From the NCBI GenBank assembly GCA_039030395.1, contig JBCCEF010000012.1, positions 81,475-145,474 on the forward strand: a stretch of 64,000 nucleotides of DNA, read 5' to 3'. A program made the position numbers and the translations under genes. Positions within the stretch are counted from its first letter, which is position 1. Every line of letters starts with the position of its first letter. Shown here one piece after another: positions 26,513 through 35,812 of this stretch. Source of the DNA: Acidobacteriota bacterium (GTDB lineage: Bacteria > Acidobacteriota > Thermoanaerobaculia > Multivoradales > JBCCEF01). The notes under the pieces are model-generated. The model made no database searches. It was not told where the DNA came from and saw nothing but the letters and a program-made list of their open reading frames with translations.

Positions 26513-28417
26513 CTATCCGGCCTTGACCGGCGCCAGGCGCGGCTTGGCGGGCTTCTTCTCTGCCTCGGCCTGCTCACCCGGGTGCAAAATGCCGTCTTCC
26601 AGCCAGCGGTGCTTGCCGGCGAGCACCCGCATCGCGACACCGTACTTGCGCACATCGTCGTTCGACCACAGGTCGCGGAAGAGCTGACGAATGCGGCGGC
26701 GGGAGGTGCGGCAGAACAGATCCGCCATCTCGGTGGCGTTCCTGGCATCCCGGTGGCGCTGCTCGGTCAACGCCTGAGCCCGGCAGATCGACGCGGCCAT
26801 CGCAAACAGCTCATTGGCGACATCCACCAGGCGGAACAGGAAGGCCTGCTTGTTCTGCAGCTTGGCCTGGTGCACCACCATGCCGTGGAACACCTCGCGC
26901 GCCAGCTTGCGGGAGCTGCGCTCGACGAAACGCAGGTGCCCACCGAGGCGACCGAACTCGTCGTAGCGCGGGTAGCGGCCCCAGCCCAGCCAGCGGGTCG
27001 GGTACCAGGAGGCGTAGAAGGCGCCGATTGTGGGCAGAGCGGCGGCCTTCTCGGCAATGCCCTGCTTCGGATCGATCAGGGCACCGGCCACCTGCAGGTG
27101 CTTGTCCACCGCCTCGCGGGCCATGAACAGATGCATGATCTCGCTCGAGCCCTCGAAGATCTTGTTGATCCGGTAGTCGCGCATCATACGCTCCACCCCG
27201 ATGGGCTCTTCACCGCGGGCGGCCAGGGACTTCTCCGTCTCGTAGCCGCGGCCACCGCGGATCTGCATCGTCTCGTCGACGATGTGCCAGGTCCAGTAGG
27301 TGTTCCACTCCTTGGCCGCCGCCGCTTCCAGGCGAATGTCGTAGCCGCCGCGGTCGGCCATTTCGGTGGCCAGTGCGGCGACGGATTCCATGGCATAGGT
27401 GGTCGCCGCCATGTCCGCCAGCTTGTGGGCGATGGCCTCGTGTTTGCCGATCGCCTTGCCCCACTGCTCACGCTCGGCGGCGAAGGTGCGGCAGATCTCC
27501 AGGCAGGTCTTGGCGGTGCCGACGGAACCGTTGGGGATCGACAGGCGGCCGTCGTTCAAGGTGGTGAGGGCGATCTTCAAGCCGCGGCCCTCACCGCCGA
27601 TCAGATTCTCCGCCGGAATGCGCACATCCTTGAAGCTGATCACCGCGTTGGCGAGCGCACGCAGGCCCATGAAATGGCAGCGGTGCTCGATCTTCACGCC
27701 CTTCCAGCCGGTCTCCACCACGAAGGCGCTGATCTTCTTGGTCGCCGGGTCCGTCGCCATCACCACCAGCAGCTTCGCGAGGGTGCCGTTGGTGCACCAC
27801 AGCTTCTCGCCGTTCAACCGGTAGTCGCCGTCTTCGGTCTTGACGGCGGTGGTGGTCATGCGGGCCGGATCGGAACCCACCTGCGCCTCGGTCAGGGCGA
27901 AGGCCGAAATCTCGCCGGCGGCGCACTTCGGCAGGTACTTCTTTTTGAGTTCCGGACTGCCGAAGAGCTTCAGCGGCTGCGGAACGCCGATCGACTGATG
28001 GGCCGACAGCAGGGCGGAAAGATTGCCGTCCACGCTGCCCATGAAGCGCATCACTTTCTGATACTCGGCGGAGGAGAAACCGAGGCCGCCGTACTCCTTG
28101 GGGATCTTCATGCCGAAGGCGCCGAGCTTGCGCAGGCCGTCGATCACCTTCTCCGGGTACTCGCCGGTGGCGTCGATCTCCACCGCGTCGACCTCGTCGC
28201 GCACAAATTCGCGGAAGGCGCGGAAGAAGGCCCGGAACTCCGGGCGCTCCTCGTTGTCCTCGCGGGGCAGCGGGAAGGGATGGATCAGATCGAGCCGAAA
28301 GTTGCCGAGGAACAGCTCCCGCATGAAGCTCGGCTGTTTCCACTCCTTCTCCCGGGAGGCTTCCGCCACCTCCATCGACTCGGCTTCACTGACCTGGATC
28401 TTCTTATCGCTCGCCAT
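26513..28417 (-). CDS. acyl-CoA dehydrogenase (VLCAD/ACAD9-like, long form)
   Basis: This flavoenzyme of about 634 residues catalyses the first oxidation of fatty acyl-CoA beta-oxidation. The N-terminal, middle and C-terminal acyl-CoA dehydrogenase domains occupy about residues 60-460. Signatures include ALTEAQVGSDP (about 173), the FAD-site WCTNGT block (about 208) and IFEGSSEIMHLFMAR (about 440). An extra C-terminal helical domain of about 170 residues gives the length of the VLCAD/ACAD9 group rather than the 380-residue short forms. I chose the ATG at 28417, with GGGGAG 5 nt upstream, over a GTG two codons earlier. It stands alone with its own promoter. Confidence 0.88.
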   Translation of the reverse strand: MASDKKIQVSEAESMEVAEASREKEWKQPSFMRELFLGNFRLDLIHPFPLPREDNEERPEFRAFFRAFREFVRDEVDAVEIDATGEYPEKVIDGLRKLGAFGMKIPKEYGGLGFSSAEYQKVMRFMGSVDGNLSALLSAHQSIGVPQPLKLFGSPELKKKYLPKCAAGEISAFALTEAQVGSDPARMTTTAVKTEDGDYRLNGEKLWCTNGTLAKLLVVMATDPATKKISAFVVETGWKGVKIEHRCHFMGLRALANAVISFKDVRIPAENLIGGEGRGLKIALTTLNDGRLSIPNGSVGTAKTCLEICRTFAAEREQWGKAIGKHEAIAHKLADMAATTYAMESVAALATEMADRGGYDIRLEAAAAKEWNTYWTWHIVDETMQIRGGRGYETEKSLAARGEEPIGVERMMRDYRINKIFEGSSEIMHLFMAREAVDKHLQVAGALIDPKQGIAEKAAALPTIGAFYASWYPTRWLGWGRYPRYDEFGRLGGHLRFVERSSRKLAREVFHGMVVHQAKLQNKQAFLFRLVDVANELFAMAASICRAQALTEQRHRDARNATEMADLFCRTSRRRIRQLFRDLWSNDDVRKYGVAMRVLAGKHRWLEDGILHPGEQAEAEKKPAKPRLAPVKAG

Positions 28418-28473
28418 CGCCACTCCCCTTTGCTCGGTGATCTTCGCTCGGTCTTTCTTCGGTCAACCGCTAG

Positions 28474-28520
28474 ATGCCGCGACTCGGCATTCAGTGTAGC
28501 AGATCGAGAAATTCCTGCAA
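28474..28520 (-). promoter_or_regulatory. promoter with an overlapping start-site hairpin for the acyl-CoA dehydrogenase
   Basis: On the minus strand, TTGCAG (28515-28520) and TACACT (28493-28498) are separated by 16 bp. Directly downstream, ATGCCG-AGTCG-CGGCAT (28474-28490) forms a perfect 6-bp inverted repeat at the expected transcription start. That position would suit a repressor operator for a fatty-acid-responsive regulator, but no regulator gene is nearby. Confidence 0.5.
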
Positions 28521-28630
28521 AAGTCTCTGCTGTATGGGCCTTCCCGAGCTCGAGGGAGAGGCGGCAAGGCGCGGCGGAGCCTCTTTGCCGCAGTCCGGCA
28601 AGCCGCGCCACGGCATCGCCTGGCGGCAGC

Positions 28631-29521
28631 CTAGGCGGGATCCTCCTGCAGCCGCCGCCGGCCGGGAGTCGCCGCCAACGCCACCCCGGCCACTACCAGG
28701 GCAGCGCCCGCGAGCACCCGCGCGGTGAGGGTCTCGCCCAGAAACAGAGTTCCCGTCACCACCGCGACCACCGGCACCGCATAGGTGATGAGCGCCAGGC
28801 GGTTGGCGGGCATGCGGTTCAAGAGCCAGAAGTAGAGCGAAAAGGTAATCGCCGAACCGCACAGCGAGAGGTACAGCAAGGCACCGATGGACGAACCGTT
28901 CCAGATCACTTCCCGGTCCCCTTCGACCAGCGCCGCCAGGGCGCCCATGATGGCTGCCGTCATCACCATCGGCACAGCGGTGATCGACAGCGGATGCAGA
29001 TCCTTGCCCCAACGCTTGGTGGCGACATTGGCGATGGCCGAAACGAAGGGTGAGATCAAGAACACCGCCGCGGCCAGCGCCACCCCCGGGCCGCCCAGAC
29101 GGCTCAAGTCTTCCGAAAAAATCACCGCCACACCCACAAAGCCCACCAGGGTGCCAAAGGCACCGCGGGGCGTTAGGCGTTCGCCCGGCAGCCAGAAATG
29201 GCCGAAGCCGGCGACGAACAGCGGAAAAGTGGCGAAGAGCACCGCCGCCAGGCCGGAGGGCACCCGCTGCTCGGCCCAGTACACCACCCCATAGGAGAGC
29301 GAGAAGGAAAGCAGGCAGTTGACCAGCCACAGGATCTTCTCCCGGCGACTGCGGCCGAGCTTCACCTTGAACACCGGCACCAGGGCGAGCAGCAACGCAC
29401 CGGCGATGGCGAAGCGCAGGGCGACGCCGGTGAACGGCGGAATGCCCTCCAGCCCAATCCGAATCGCCGCCCAGGTGGTGCCCCAGATGAGCACCAAAAC
29501 GGTGACCGCCAGGCGGTTCAT
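28631..29521 (-). CDS. EamA/DMT-family transporter
   Basis: This 296-residue membrane protein has ten predicted transmembrane segments arranged as two EamA repeats, typical of drug/metabolite exporters. The N-terminal segment LIWGTTWAAIRIGL is the usual family signature, and a matching second repeat begins near residue 150. I start it at the ATG at 29521; the frame extends further upstream, but that part overlaps asnS and is not hydrophobic. It lies 37 bp after the asnS stop on the same strand and may be co-transcribed. Substrate cannot be inferred. Confidence 0.85.
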   Translation of the reverse strand: MNRLAVTVLVLIWGTTWAAIRIGLEGIPPFTGVALRFAIAGALLLALVPVFKVKLGRSRREKILWLVNCLLSFSLSYGVVYWAEQRVPSGLAAVLFATFPLFVAGFGHFWLPGERLTPRGAFGTLVGFVGVAVIFSEDLSRLGGPGVALAAAVFLISPFVSAIANVATKRWGKDLHPLSITAVPMVMTAAIMGALAALVEGDREVIWNGSSIGALLYLSLCGSAITFSLYFWLLNRMPANRLALITYAVPVVAVVTGTLFLGETLTARVLAGAALVVAGVALAATPGRRRLQEDPA

Positions 29522-29558
29522 CGCACGACCGATTCTGTTGAACGAGTGAAGCAGCAGG

Positions 29559-30863
29559 TCAAGGGTAAATCCGATAGAGCATCCGCGGGTACGGGATGGT
29601 CTCCCGCAGATGGGGTAGGCCACACATCCAGGCGACAAAGCGCTCCACCCCCATGCCGAAGCCGGAATGAGGGAATCCGCCATACTTGCGGACATCAAGA
29701 TACCACTGAAAGGCCTCGACGGGCAGATCGTGCTGGTGGATGCGTTCGAGCAGTAGATCGTGATCGTGGATGCGCTGGCTGCCGCCGATGATCTCGCCGT
29801 AGCCCTCCGGTGCCAGCAGGTCGAGACCGAGCACCACCTCCGGGTCTTCCGGATCCGGCTCCATATAAAAGGCTTTCATCGCCGTCGGGAATCGCGAGAC
29901 CATCACCGGCTTGTCGAAGTGATTGGCGAGCACCGTTTCCTCGTCGGCACCGAAGTCATCTCCCCACTCGATCGCCTTGCCCTGCTGGCGCAGGATCTCC
30001 AAGGCCTCGCGGTAGGTGATGCGCGGGAACGGCGGCACAATGCGCTCCAGCACCTCCCGGTCGCGCTCCAGCACCTTCAGGTCCTCGCCACAGCGGTCGA
30101 GCACCCGGCCGGTCAGCTCGCAGACGAATTCTTCGGCCAGTTCGCACAGGCCATCGAACTCGAGAAAGGCCACTTCCGGCTCGACCATCCAAAACTCCAT
30201 CAGGTGGCGCCGAGTCTTCGACTTCTCCGCCCGGAAGGTCGGACCGAAGCAGTAGACCTTGCCGAGGGCCGCCGCCGCCGGCTCGAGATAGAGCTGGCCG
30301 GACTGCGACAGGTACGCCTTGTCGCCGAAATAGTCCGTCTCGAAGAGGGTCGAAGTGCCCTCGCAGGCCGCCGGGGTGAGGATCGGCGAGTCGATCAGGG
30401 TGAAGTCGCGGCGGTAGAAGAAATCGCGGATCGCCTGGCACACCTCACTCCGCACCCGGAGGGCGGCCCGCTGGCGGCTGGAGCGAAGCCACAGGTGCCG
30501 GTGCTCCATCAAGAACGCCGTGCCGTGCTCTTTGGGGGTGATGGGGTAATCGTCGGCGGTGCTCAGCACCGTCAGGCCGGACCCCTGGATCTCCACCCCG
30601 CCGGGAGCCCGAGCGTCCACCTTCACGGTGCCCTCCACCGCCACCACCGACTCCTGTCCGGCCGCCTGCACCGCCTCCCAGGCCGCCTCGTCGAGATCCG
30701 CCTTGCTGGCGACGACCTGCACCACTCCACTGCCGTCGCGCACCTGCACGAAGGCGATCTTGCCGCTGGAGCGCTTCTTCTCCACCCAACCGCGCAGCAA
30801 CACCTGCTCGCCATCGTGATGGTGGAGGGATCGGATACTCGGGGTGGGTAGCGTTTCAGCCAT
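29559..30863 (-). CDS. asnS: asparagine--tRNA ligase
   Basis: This 434-residue class IIb synthetase charges tRNA-Asn. An N-terminal OB-fold anticodon domain (VLLRGWVEKKRSSGKIAF near residue 20) is followed by the catalytic core. The core contains motif 2 (FRAEKSKTRRHLMEF near 210) and motif 3 (GFGMGVERFVAWMCGL near 398). Length and the C-terminal RETIPYPRM ending are standard. A TAGTAT box lies 9 nt before the ATG with no ribosome site, which points to near-leaderless expression. Its presence suggests that direct Asn charging is used. Confidence 0.95.
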   Translation of the reverse strand: MAETLPTPSIRSLHHHDGEQVLLRGWVEKKRSSGKIAFVQVRDGSGVVQVVASKADLDEAAWEAVQAAGQESVVAVEGTVKVDARAPGGVEIQGSGLTVLSTADDYPITPKEHGTAFLMEHRHLWLRSSRQRAALRVRSEVCQAIRDFFYRRDFTLIDSPILTPAACEGTSTLFETDYFGDKAYLSQSGQLYLEPAAAALGKVYCFGPTFRAEKSKTRRHLMEFWMVEPEVAFLEFDGLCELAEEFVCELTGRVLDRCGEDLKVLERDREVLERIVPPFPRITYREALEILRQQGKAIEWGDDFGADEETVLANHFDKPVMVSRFPTAMKAFYMEPDPEDPEVVLGLDLLAPEGYGEIIGGSQRIHDHDLLLERIHQHDLPVEAFQWYLDVRKYGGFPHSGFGMGVERFVAWMCGLPHLRETIPYPRMLYRIYP

Positions 30864-30872
30864 AGCGCAGGG

Positions 30873-30878
30873 ATACTA
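30873..30878 (-). promoter_or_regulatory. -10-like box TAGTAT, 9 nt before the asnS ATG
   Basis: On the minus strand TAGTAT is followed by CCCTGCGCT and then the ATG at 30863. The gap is too short and lacks purine-rich sequence for a normal ribosome-binding site. Confidence 0.4.
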
Positions 30879-30945
30879 GCAGGGTGCCAAAGAGCGCTAC
30901 ATGCCGGATTCCAACCGCGCCCCGAGCCGTTGTCTGGGCGCTCCG

Positions 30946-32676
30946 TCAGGGGTCGGGCTCGGCGCCTTCGGGAGCTTTCTCCAGCCGCGCGATCGCCTCC
31001 TCCGGATCCTGGTACCAGGGATTCGATTCCAGCGCTTTGGCGTAGGCGGCGATCGCGCCGTCGCGGTTCCCACCGTCCTCCCGCGCCTGCCCGATGTGCC
31101 ACCAAAGCGGCGCGCTTCTCGGATACATTTCGGCGCAGAGGTCATAGAGCTGCCCGGCGAGGTCGCGCTGACCGCGGTAGTAGTACCGATAGCCGAGAAA
31201 AATACAGTTGTCCGGGCTGATCAGCGGTTCCCCGGCCACCTCTTCGGGGATCCCGGCGACCGCTTCCCGTGCGGCCCTCACGTCGCCTTCAAGGAGGGCG
31301 TCTTCAAAGGCCGTGGCGAATGGAAGAAGCAACTCTTGTCTGTTCCGAAGATTCTGTTCGATCTCCACCAAGCCTTGCTCAGAGATCCACCGACCGGCGA
31401 GCGCCACGCCGGCGATGGACTCGGTGGCGGCAATGTTCTCCAGAGGGTTGTCGCGCAGCAGCAAGAGATCGGCGCTGAAGCCGGATTCGATCCGACCCCA
31501 GGGAGGTTCGGCGGCGCCGATCTCCTGGAGGTAGCGACCGAGGTTCAGCGTCGCCGTCTGCAAGGCTTCCAGCTCGCTTAACCCGGCCGCCACCAGGCTG
31601 CGCAGTTCCAGGTGCACGCCGTAGCCCGGCAGGGCACCGCCGAAGCCGGCGTCGGTCCCCAGAATCAAGGGCACTCCCCGGTCGCGCAGCGCCGCCGTCA
31701 GATCGGAGACGAACTCCGCCGCATCCTCCATCTGCGCGGCGAAGGCGTCCGGCGATTCACGGTTGGCGAACCAGCCTTGGCGGGCTCCGAAGGAGAGCTT
31801 CATTCCGGCCGGCAGCGCCGCGAAGGCGTCCTGGGCCAGGAAGGAGTCGAGAGCCAGCACCTGCGGTGGGACGTCCTGGAGGTACCGGATCATCGGCGTC
31901 ACGGTGACGCCCCGCTCAGCCAGCCGCGCGGCGAGGGTGGGAATCTGGGAGCGGTCGAAGCGCCGCGGTTCCTCTTCGAAGGCCTCGAAGGCCAGCTCTT
32001 CGCCGTGAGCGACATAGCGCAGGCCCGCTTCCAGCGCACCTTCGATGCCGCTTTCGCGGGACACGTGGCCGGTGGTGATCATGCCTTTGTCCCGCGCCGC
32101 ATCGATCACTGACCGCAGGGTCTCCGCATCCATCTGCTGGTAGACCTTGACGGCGTCGTAGCCCTGTTCGGCCATCCAGCCGACTATCTCCGGCGCGGTC
32201 TCCGGGGTCACGGAGGTGAACAGCGGATTGGTCGGTCGGGGACCATCCAGGGTGGGTCCGACGGTGACGATCCTCGGCCCGTCGCGGCGGCCCTGGCGGA
32301 CGTCGTCCCGCAGGGCCAGATGTGTCGGCCCGCCGGACATGTTGACCACCAGCCCCACGCCGTGGCGCCGGTAGTTCTCCAGTTCGCTCGGGTATTGCAG
32401 GTGGACGTGCGCATCGCCCAGGGCGGGGATCAGGAAACTGCCGTCCGCATCGACCATCTGTGCCGCCTCGAACTGCCCTTCGCGGGTGTCCGGCAGCACG
32501 GCCTCGATCACGCCCTGATCCACCACGACAACCTGCCCGGAGACTACGGCGCCGCTCTCGACATCGATCACCTTCACGTCGCGAAGGACGAGGTCCACCG
32601 ACCGTTTCGGCTCACAGGCCGCCAGCAGCAGCGTCGGCACCAGCAACCCGAGCAAAGCGCAGAGATTTCGCTTCAT
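30946..32676 (-). CDS. amidohydrolase-family lipoprotein with a C-terminal TPR segment
   Basis: This protein of about 576 residues has a lipoprotein signal (LLLAAC) and so should be membrane-attached outside the cytoplasm. The amidohydrolase barrel supplies metal ligands in DAHVHL (about 90), a candidate carboxylated lysine in AVKVY (about 183), TTGHVS (about 208), YVAHGE (about 226) and GTDAGFG (about 335). Imidazolonepropionase- and prolidase-like members look similar. After the barrel, residues about 460-575 form a TPR-like helical tail, which is unusual. I prefer the ATG at 32676, with GAGGGA about 7 nt upstream, over the ATG two codons earlier. A peptidase or hydrolase acting on cyclic or N-acyl compounds is likely; the substrate is unknown. 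Confidence 0.8.
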   Translation of the reverse strand: MKRNLCALLGLLVPTLLLAACEPKRSVDLVLRDVKVIDVESGAVVSGQVVVVDQGVIEAVLPDTREGQFEAAQMVDADGSFLIPALGDAHVHLQYPSELENYRRHGVGLVVNMSGGPTHLALRDDVRQGRRDGPRIVTVGPTLDGPRPTNPLFTSVTPETAPEIVGWMAEQGYDAVKVYQQMDAETLRSVIDAARDKGMITTGHVSRESGIEGALEAGLRYVAHGEELAFEAFEEEPRRFDRSQIPTLAARLAERGVTVTPMIRYLQDVPPQVLALDSFLAQDAFAALPAGMKLSFGARQGWFANRESPDAFAAQMEDAAEFVSDLTAALRDRGVPLILGTDAGFGGALPGYGVHLELRSLVAAGLSELEALQTATLNLGRYLQEIGAAEPPWGRIESGFSADLLLLRDNPLENIAATESIAGVALAGRWISEQGLVEIEQNLRNRQELLLPFATAFEDALLEGDVRAAREAVAGIPEEVAGEPLISPDNCIFLGYRYYYRGQRDLAGQLYDLCAEMYPRSAPLWWHIGQAREDGGNRDGAIAAYAKALESNPWYQDPEEAIARLEKAPEGAEPDP

Positions 32677-32748
32677 CGTCATTCCCTCGCTCTGATTCCG
32701 AGGCGGTTGAGAAGCTGTCGGGAGAGACGGCTAGGAGCCGCCGAACAG

Positions 32749-33474
32749 CTACAGGGCGTGGGGACCTTCGACGATCTCCAGCGCCGCCGCGGCGGCGGCC
32801 TGCTCGGCCACTTTCTTGCTCTTGCCGGAGCCGACGCCGACGCGGTCACCGTTCAAACGGCACTCGAAGGTGAAAAGTTTCGAGTGGTCCGGGCCGCTGG
32901 ATTCGATCAACCGGTAATCCGGCAGGGACCAGCCTTCCGCCTGAGCGAGTTCCTGGAGGCGGGTCTTGGCGTCGCCGAGGAAGCGGGTGCGGCGCTGTTC
33001 GAGGGCCTCGGCGAGAAGTTCGCGGATCAGCTCTCCAGCCGGCTCCAGGCCGCCGTCGAGGTAGACAGCGCCGATCACCGCTTCCATACAGTCCGCCAGC
33101 AGGGAGTCCTTGGTGCGTCCACCGGAGCGTTCCTCGCCAACTCCCAGCCGAAGCAGTTCGCCGAGTTCGAGGTAGCGGGCGCGCCGCGCCAGCACCGGCC
33201 GCGAGACCAGGAAGCTCTTGAGCTTCGACAGCTCCCCTTCGGCGACATCGGGCATGGTGTCGTAGAGCCAGTCGGCGGTGACCAGCCCGAGCACAGCGTC
33301 GCCCAGAAACTCCAACCGCTCGTAATTGCCCAGCAGGCCGTGCTCGTTGGCGTGGGAGCGGTGGGTGACGGCCAGGTCGATCAGGTCCGGTTGCCGGAAG
33401 CGATAGCCGAGCTTCTCCTCGAGCGGGCTGAGACGCCGGCCGAAGATGCCGCCGGAGGTCAAGCGCTGAGCCAT
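32749..33474 (-). CDS. rnc: ribonuclease III
   Basis: This 241-residue enzyme cuts double-stranded RNA in rRNA and mRNA maturation. The signature ERLEFLGDAVLGL lies near residue 50, with the catalytic Asp/Glu ligands, and ADCMEAVIGAVYLDGG follows near 120. A double-stranded RNA-binding domain ends the protein (SGKSKKVAEQAAAAAAL near 215). The ATG at 33474 gives the usual length and has GAAGGGA upstream. The frame runs back to 33561 without further conserved sequence. It is followed 72 bp later by the amidohydrolase lipoprotein, and mutL lies upstream on the same strand. Confidence 0.93.
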   Translation of the reverse strand: MAQRLTSGGIFGRRLSPLEEKLGYRFRQPDLIDLAVTHRSHANEHGLLGNYERLEFLGDAVLGLVTADWLYDTMPDVAEGELSKLKSFLVSRPVLARRARYLELGELLRLGVGEERSGGRTKDSLLADCMEAVIGAVYLDGGLEPAGELIRELLAEALEQRRTRFLGDAKTRLQELAQAEGWSLPDYRLIESSGPDHSKLFTFECRLNGDRVGVGSGKSKKVAEQAAAAAALEIVEGPHAL

Positions 33475-33624
33475 GGCGAGTCCCTTCCGAAGCGGCCGCT
33501 TCGGAGAGTGCTGGGAGATGGCGGAAGCAGAGTCATGGCGAAGGATCCAGTCCAGGGACAACGGTCGGGCCGCGAAATCCGAAGGCCTACCCCGACTTGT
33601 ACGACGAGGAGAGGCCGCGCGTTC

Positions 33625-35448
33625 TCATCGCCGCTTGAAGCGGCGCTCGAGATCGGCGTCGGTCATCTCCAGGACCACCGGCCTTCCATGCGGGCAAGCG
33701 TAGGGATTCTCGCAGATGAAGAGCTCCGCGACCAGTGCTTCCATCTCCGCCGCCGAAAGCGGGTGGTGCATCTTGACCGCCGCCTTGCACGAACCGTCCG
33801 CCGCCATGTTCTCCAGAATGCGCTGGCGCATCACCTCCGGACCGGAACCGCCGGCCTCGTCTTCGGCCAACAGCGAGCGCAACAGATCCTCCGCTTCATC
33901 GGCCTTGAGCACTGCCGGTATCGCCACCAGGGCGGCGCTGCGGCCGGACAGCGGAGTGACCTCGAAACCGCAGGCCATGAGGTCCGGTACCATTTCCGCC
34001 AACCGCAGGTGTTCCGCCGGCGAAAGCTCCAACACCGGCGGCGTCAGCAGCCGTTGGCTGGAGGTCGCCTCTTGCTCCATCGCTCGCTTCAGGCGCTCGA
34101 AGAGAATCCGCTCGTGGGCCACATGCTGGTCGATCAGGTAGAGACCATCCGGCCCTTCGAGCAGGATCAGGGTGCCCTTGTACTGCCCCAGCAGGCGAAA
34201 GGGCCGCTCTTCACCGGAGCGGCCGGAGAGCGGCACCGCTGAGCGCTCCACCGGCGCATAGCTCGGCCGCGCCACCTGCTGCGGAGGGGTCGCGGGCCAG
34301 TTGCGGGCCGGCTCTCGGACCTCGCCGGCTCGTGCCACCCTCCAGGGCTCACCGCCCGAGGCGGTCGATGGTGGTGCTTTGCGTTCACCGAGACCCTGCC
34401 AGGCAAGCGGCGTTGGTGGACGCTGGGGCGATCGCAGGGGAGCTTCCTCCTCGCCCCGGGCGGCGGCGAGGCCCTCCCGCAAGCGACCGTAGAGATGATC
34501 GAGGATGGCGGGATCGCGAAAGCGCACTTCGGATTTCTGCGGATGAACGTTGACGTCTACATCCTGCGGTGGAACGTCCAGAAACAGAAACAGCGAGGGA
34601 TAGTCCTCATTGCGCCATTCGTCGCGCACGGCCCGATAGAAGGTGGCGAGGATGGAGCGATCGCGCAGCAAGCGCCGGTTGACGAACACGAACAGCCGCC
34701 GACCGCGCGCTTTGGAGGCGGCTCCCACCAACCCGGTGATCGTGCCGGACTCCCTGGCGGGAATTGCCACCAGCTCGTCGGCGAAGGGGCGGCCGAAGAC
34801 CTGGGCGATGCGTTCACGGGCGCCCTCGACGGGATCTTCCGCCGTCACCGGCGGCGCTTCGAGCAGCGCCCGCCCCTGGTGATGCACGGAAAAGCGCACG
34901 TCCGGCCGAGCCAGGGCGTAGCCCTGCACCACCTCCACGCAGCGCCGCAGCTCGGTGGCGGGAGTCTTCAAGAACTTGCGCCGAGCCGGCACGTTGAAGA
35001 ACAGGTTGGCGATCTCCAACGTGGTGCCGCGGGCCCGCGCCGCCGGCTCCGCCGCCTTGACCCGCCCCCCCTCGATGCGCACCCGCTGCCCGTCGCCGGG
35101 CTCGTCGGCGGTCACCAATTCCACCCGCGCCACCGCCGCAATGGAGGCGAGGGCTTCGCCCCGAAAGCCGAGGGTGCCCACCTGCTGGAGATCTTCGAAG
35201 TTGTCGATCTTGCTGGTGGCGTGGCGGTCGAAGGCCAGGAGGGCATCGTCCCGGCCCATCCCCACGCCGTCGTCGGCCACCAGGATGCGCCGCTTGCCGC
35301 CCGCTTCCAACTCGATCCGCACTTCCGTCGCGCCGGCGTCGAGGGAGTTTTCGACCAGTTCTTTGACCACCGAGGCGGGACGCTCGACGACCTCCCCGGC
35401 GGCGATTTGGCTGACCAGGTGGTCCGAAAGGAGATGGATTTTCGGCAT
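33625..35448 (-). CDS. mutL: DNA mismatch repair protein MutL
   Basis: This 607-residue ATPase links MutS mismatch recognition to strand excision. The GHKL ATPase motifs are clear: VVKELVENSLDAGA (about 29), DDGVGMGRDD (about 59) and GTLGFRGEALASIA (about 92). A proline-rich linker covers about 340-410, and the C-terminal dimer domain ends with CPHGRPVV. I do not see an intact DQHAxxERxxYE endonuclease motif: the region reads LIDQHVAHERILFE, close to the consensus but with V for the usual A. The CPHGRP element is also present, so nicking activity is likely. A TATGAT box 8 nt before the ATG suggests leaderless expression. Confidence 0.95.
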   Translation of the reverse strand: MPKIHLLSDHLVSQIAAGEVVERPASVVKELVENSLDAGATEVRIELEAGGKRRILVADDGVGMGRDDALLAFDRHATSKIDNFEDLQQVGTLGFRGEALASIAAVARVELVTADEPGDGQRVRIEGGRVKAAEPAARARGTTLEIANLFFNVPARRKFLKTPATELRRCVEVVQGYALARPDVRFSVHHQGRALLEAPPVTAEDPVEGARERIAQVFGRPFADELVAIPARESGTITGLVGAASKARGRRLFVFVNRRLLRDRSILATFYRAVRDEWRNEDYPSLFLFLDVPPQDVDVNVHPQKSEVRFRDPAILDHLYGRLREGLAAARGEEEAPLRSPQRPPTPLAWQGLGERKAPPSTASGGEPWRVARAGEVREPARNWPATPPQQVARPSYAPVERSAVPLSGRSGEERPFRLLGQYKGTLILLEGPDGLYLIDQHVAHERILFERLKRAMEQEATSSQRLLTPPVLELSPAEHLRLAEMVPDLMACGFEVTPLSGRSAALVAIPAVLKADEAEDLLRSLLAEDEAGGSGPEVMRQRILENMAADGSCKAAVKMHHPLSAAEMEALVAELFICENPYACPHGRPVVLEMTDADLERRFKRR

Positions 35449-35456
35449 GAGCGTGA

Positions 35457-35462
35457 ATCATA
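35457..35462 (-). promoter_or_regulatory. -10-like box TATGAT, 8 nt before the mutL ATG
   Basis: On the minus strand TATGAT is followed by TCACGCTC and the ATG at 35448. There is no ribosome-binding site between them. Confidence 0.45.
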
Positions 35463-35500
35463 TCCCGGCGATCTGATAGGCGCCGGTGATCACCCTGCCG

Positions 35501-35571
35501 GGCCGGTCGATGGCGGGACGACCGGGACCGCGCTTGGCCGGCCGGTCGATGGCGGGACGACCGGGACCGCG
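35501..35571. repeat. two direct copies of a 32-bp sequence, period 39 bp
   Basis: The gap from 35449 to 35812 holds no gene I can support. It contains two identical 32-bp GC-rich copies at 35501-35532 and 35540-35571, separated by 7 bp. Immediately after, GTGGGGC (35571-35577) pairs with GCCCCAC (35599-35605). The rest of the gap (to 35812) shows no recognisable RNA or regulatory motif beyond the mutL promoter at its left edge. Confidence 0.7.
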
Positions 35572-35812
35572 TGGGGCTTCTCAGACTTTCAAGCTACTGC
35601 CCCACGCTGCGCTCCGCGAGCGCAAACCGATCGAGGACTGCACAATTCCTACCGTGCGCTCGCGTCGAGCTCCCGGTCGACCCGCCACCGACCGACCTCC
35701 ATCTTCGTCATCAGAATCCGTACACCCTGCAGAATCCGAGCGGCCCTCTTGCGGGACCTCGGGGGATGGAAGAGGAGTGCGGAGATCGAGCAGAAGAGGT
35801 TGAAAAGAGGGC

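Noticed and set aside
26420-29053. 877-codon plus-strand frame opposite the acyl-CoA dehydrogenase and transporter
   Set aside because: It crosses two real minus-strand genes and their intergenic promoter and has no recognisable domain.
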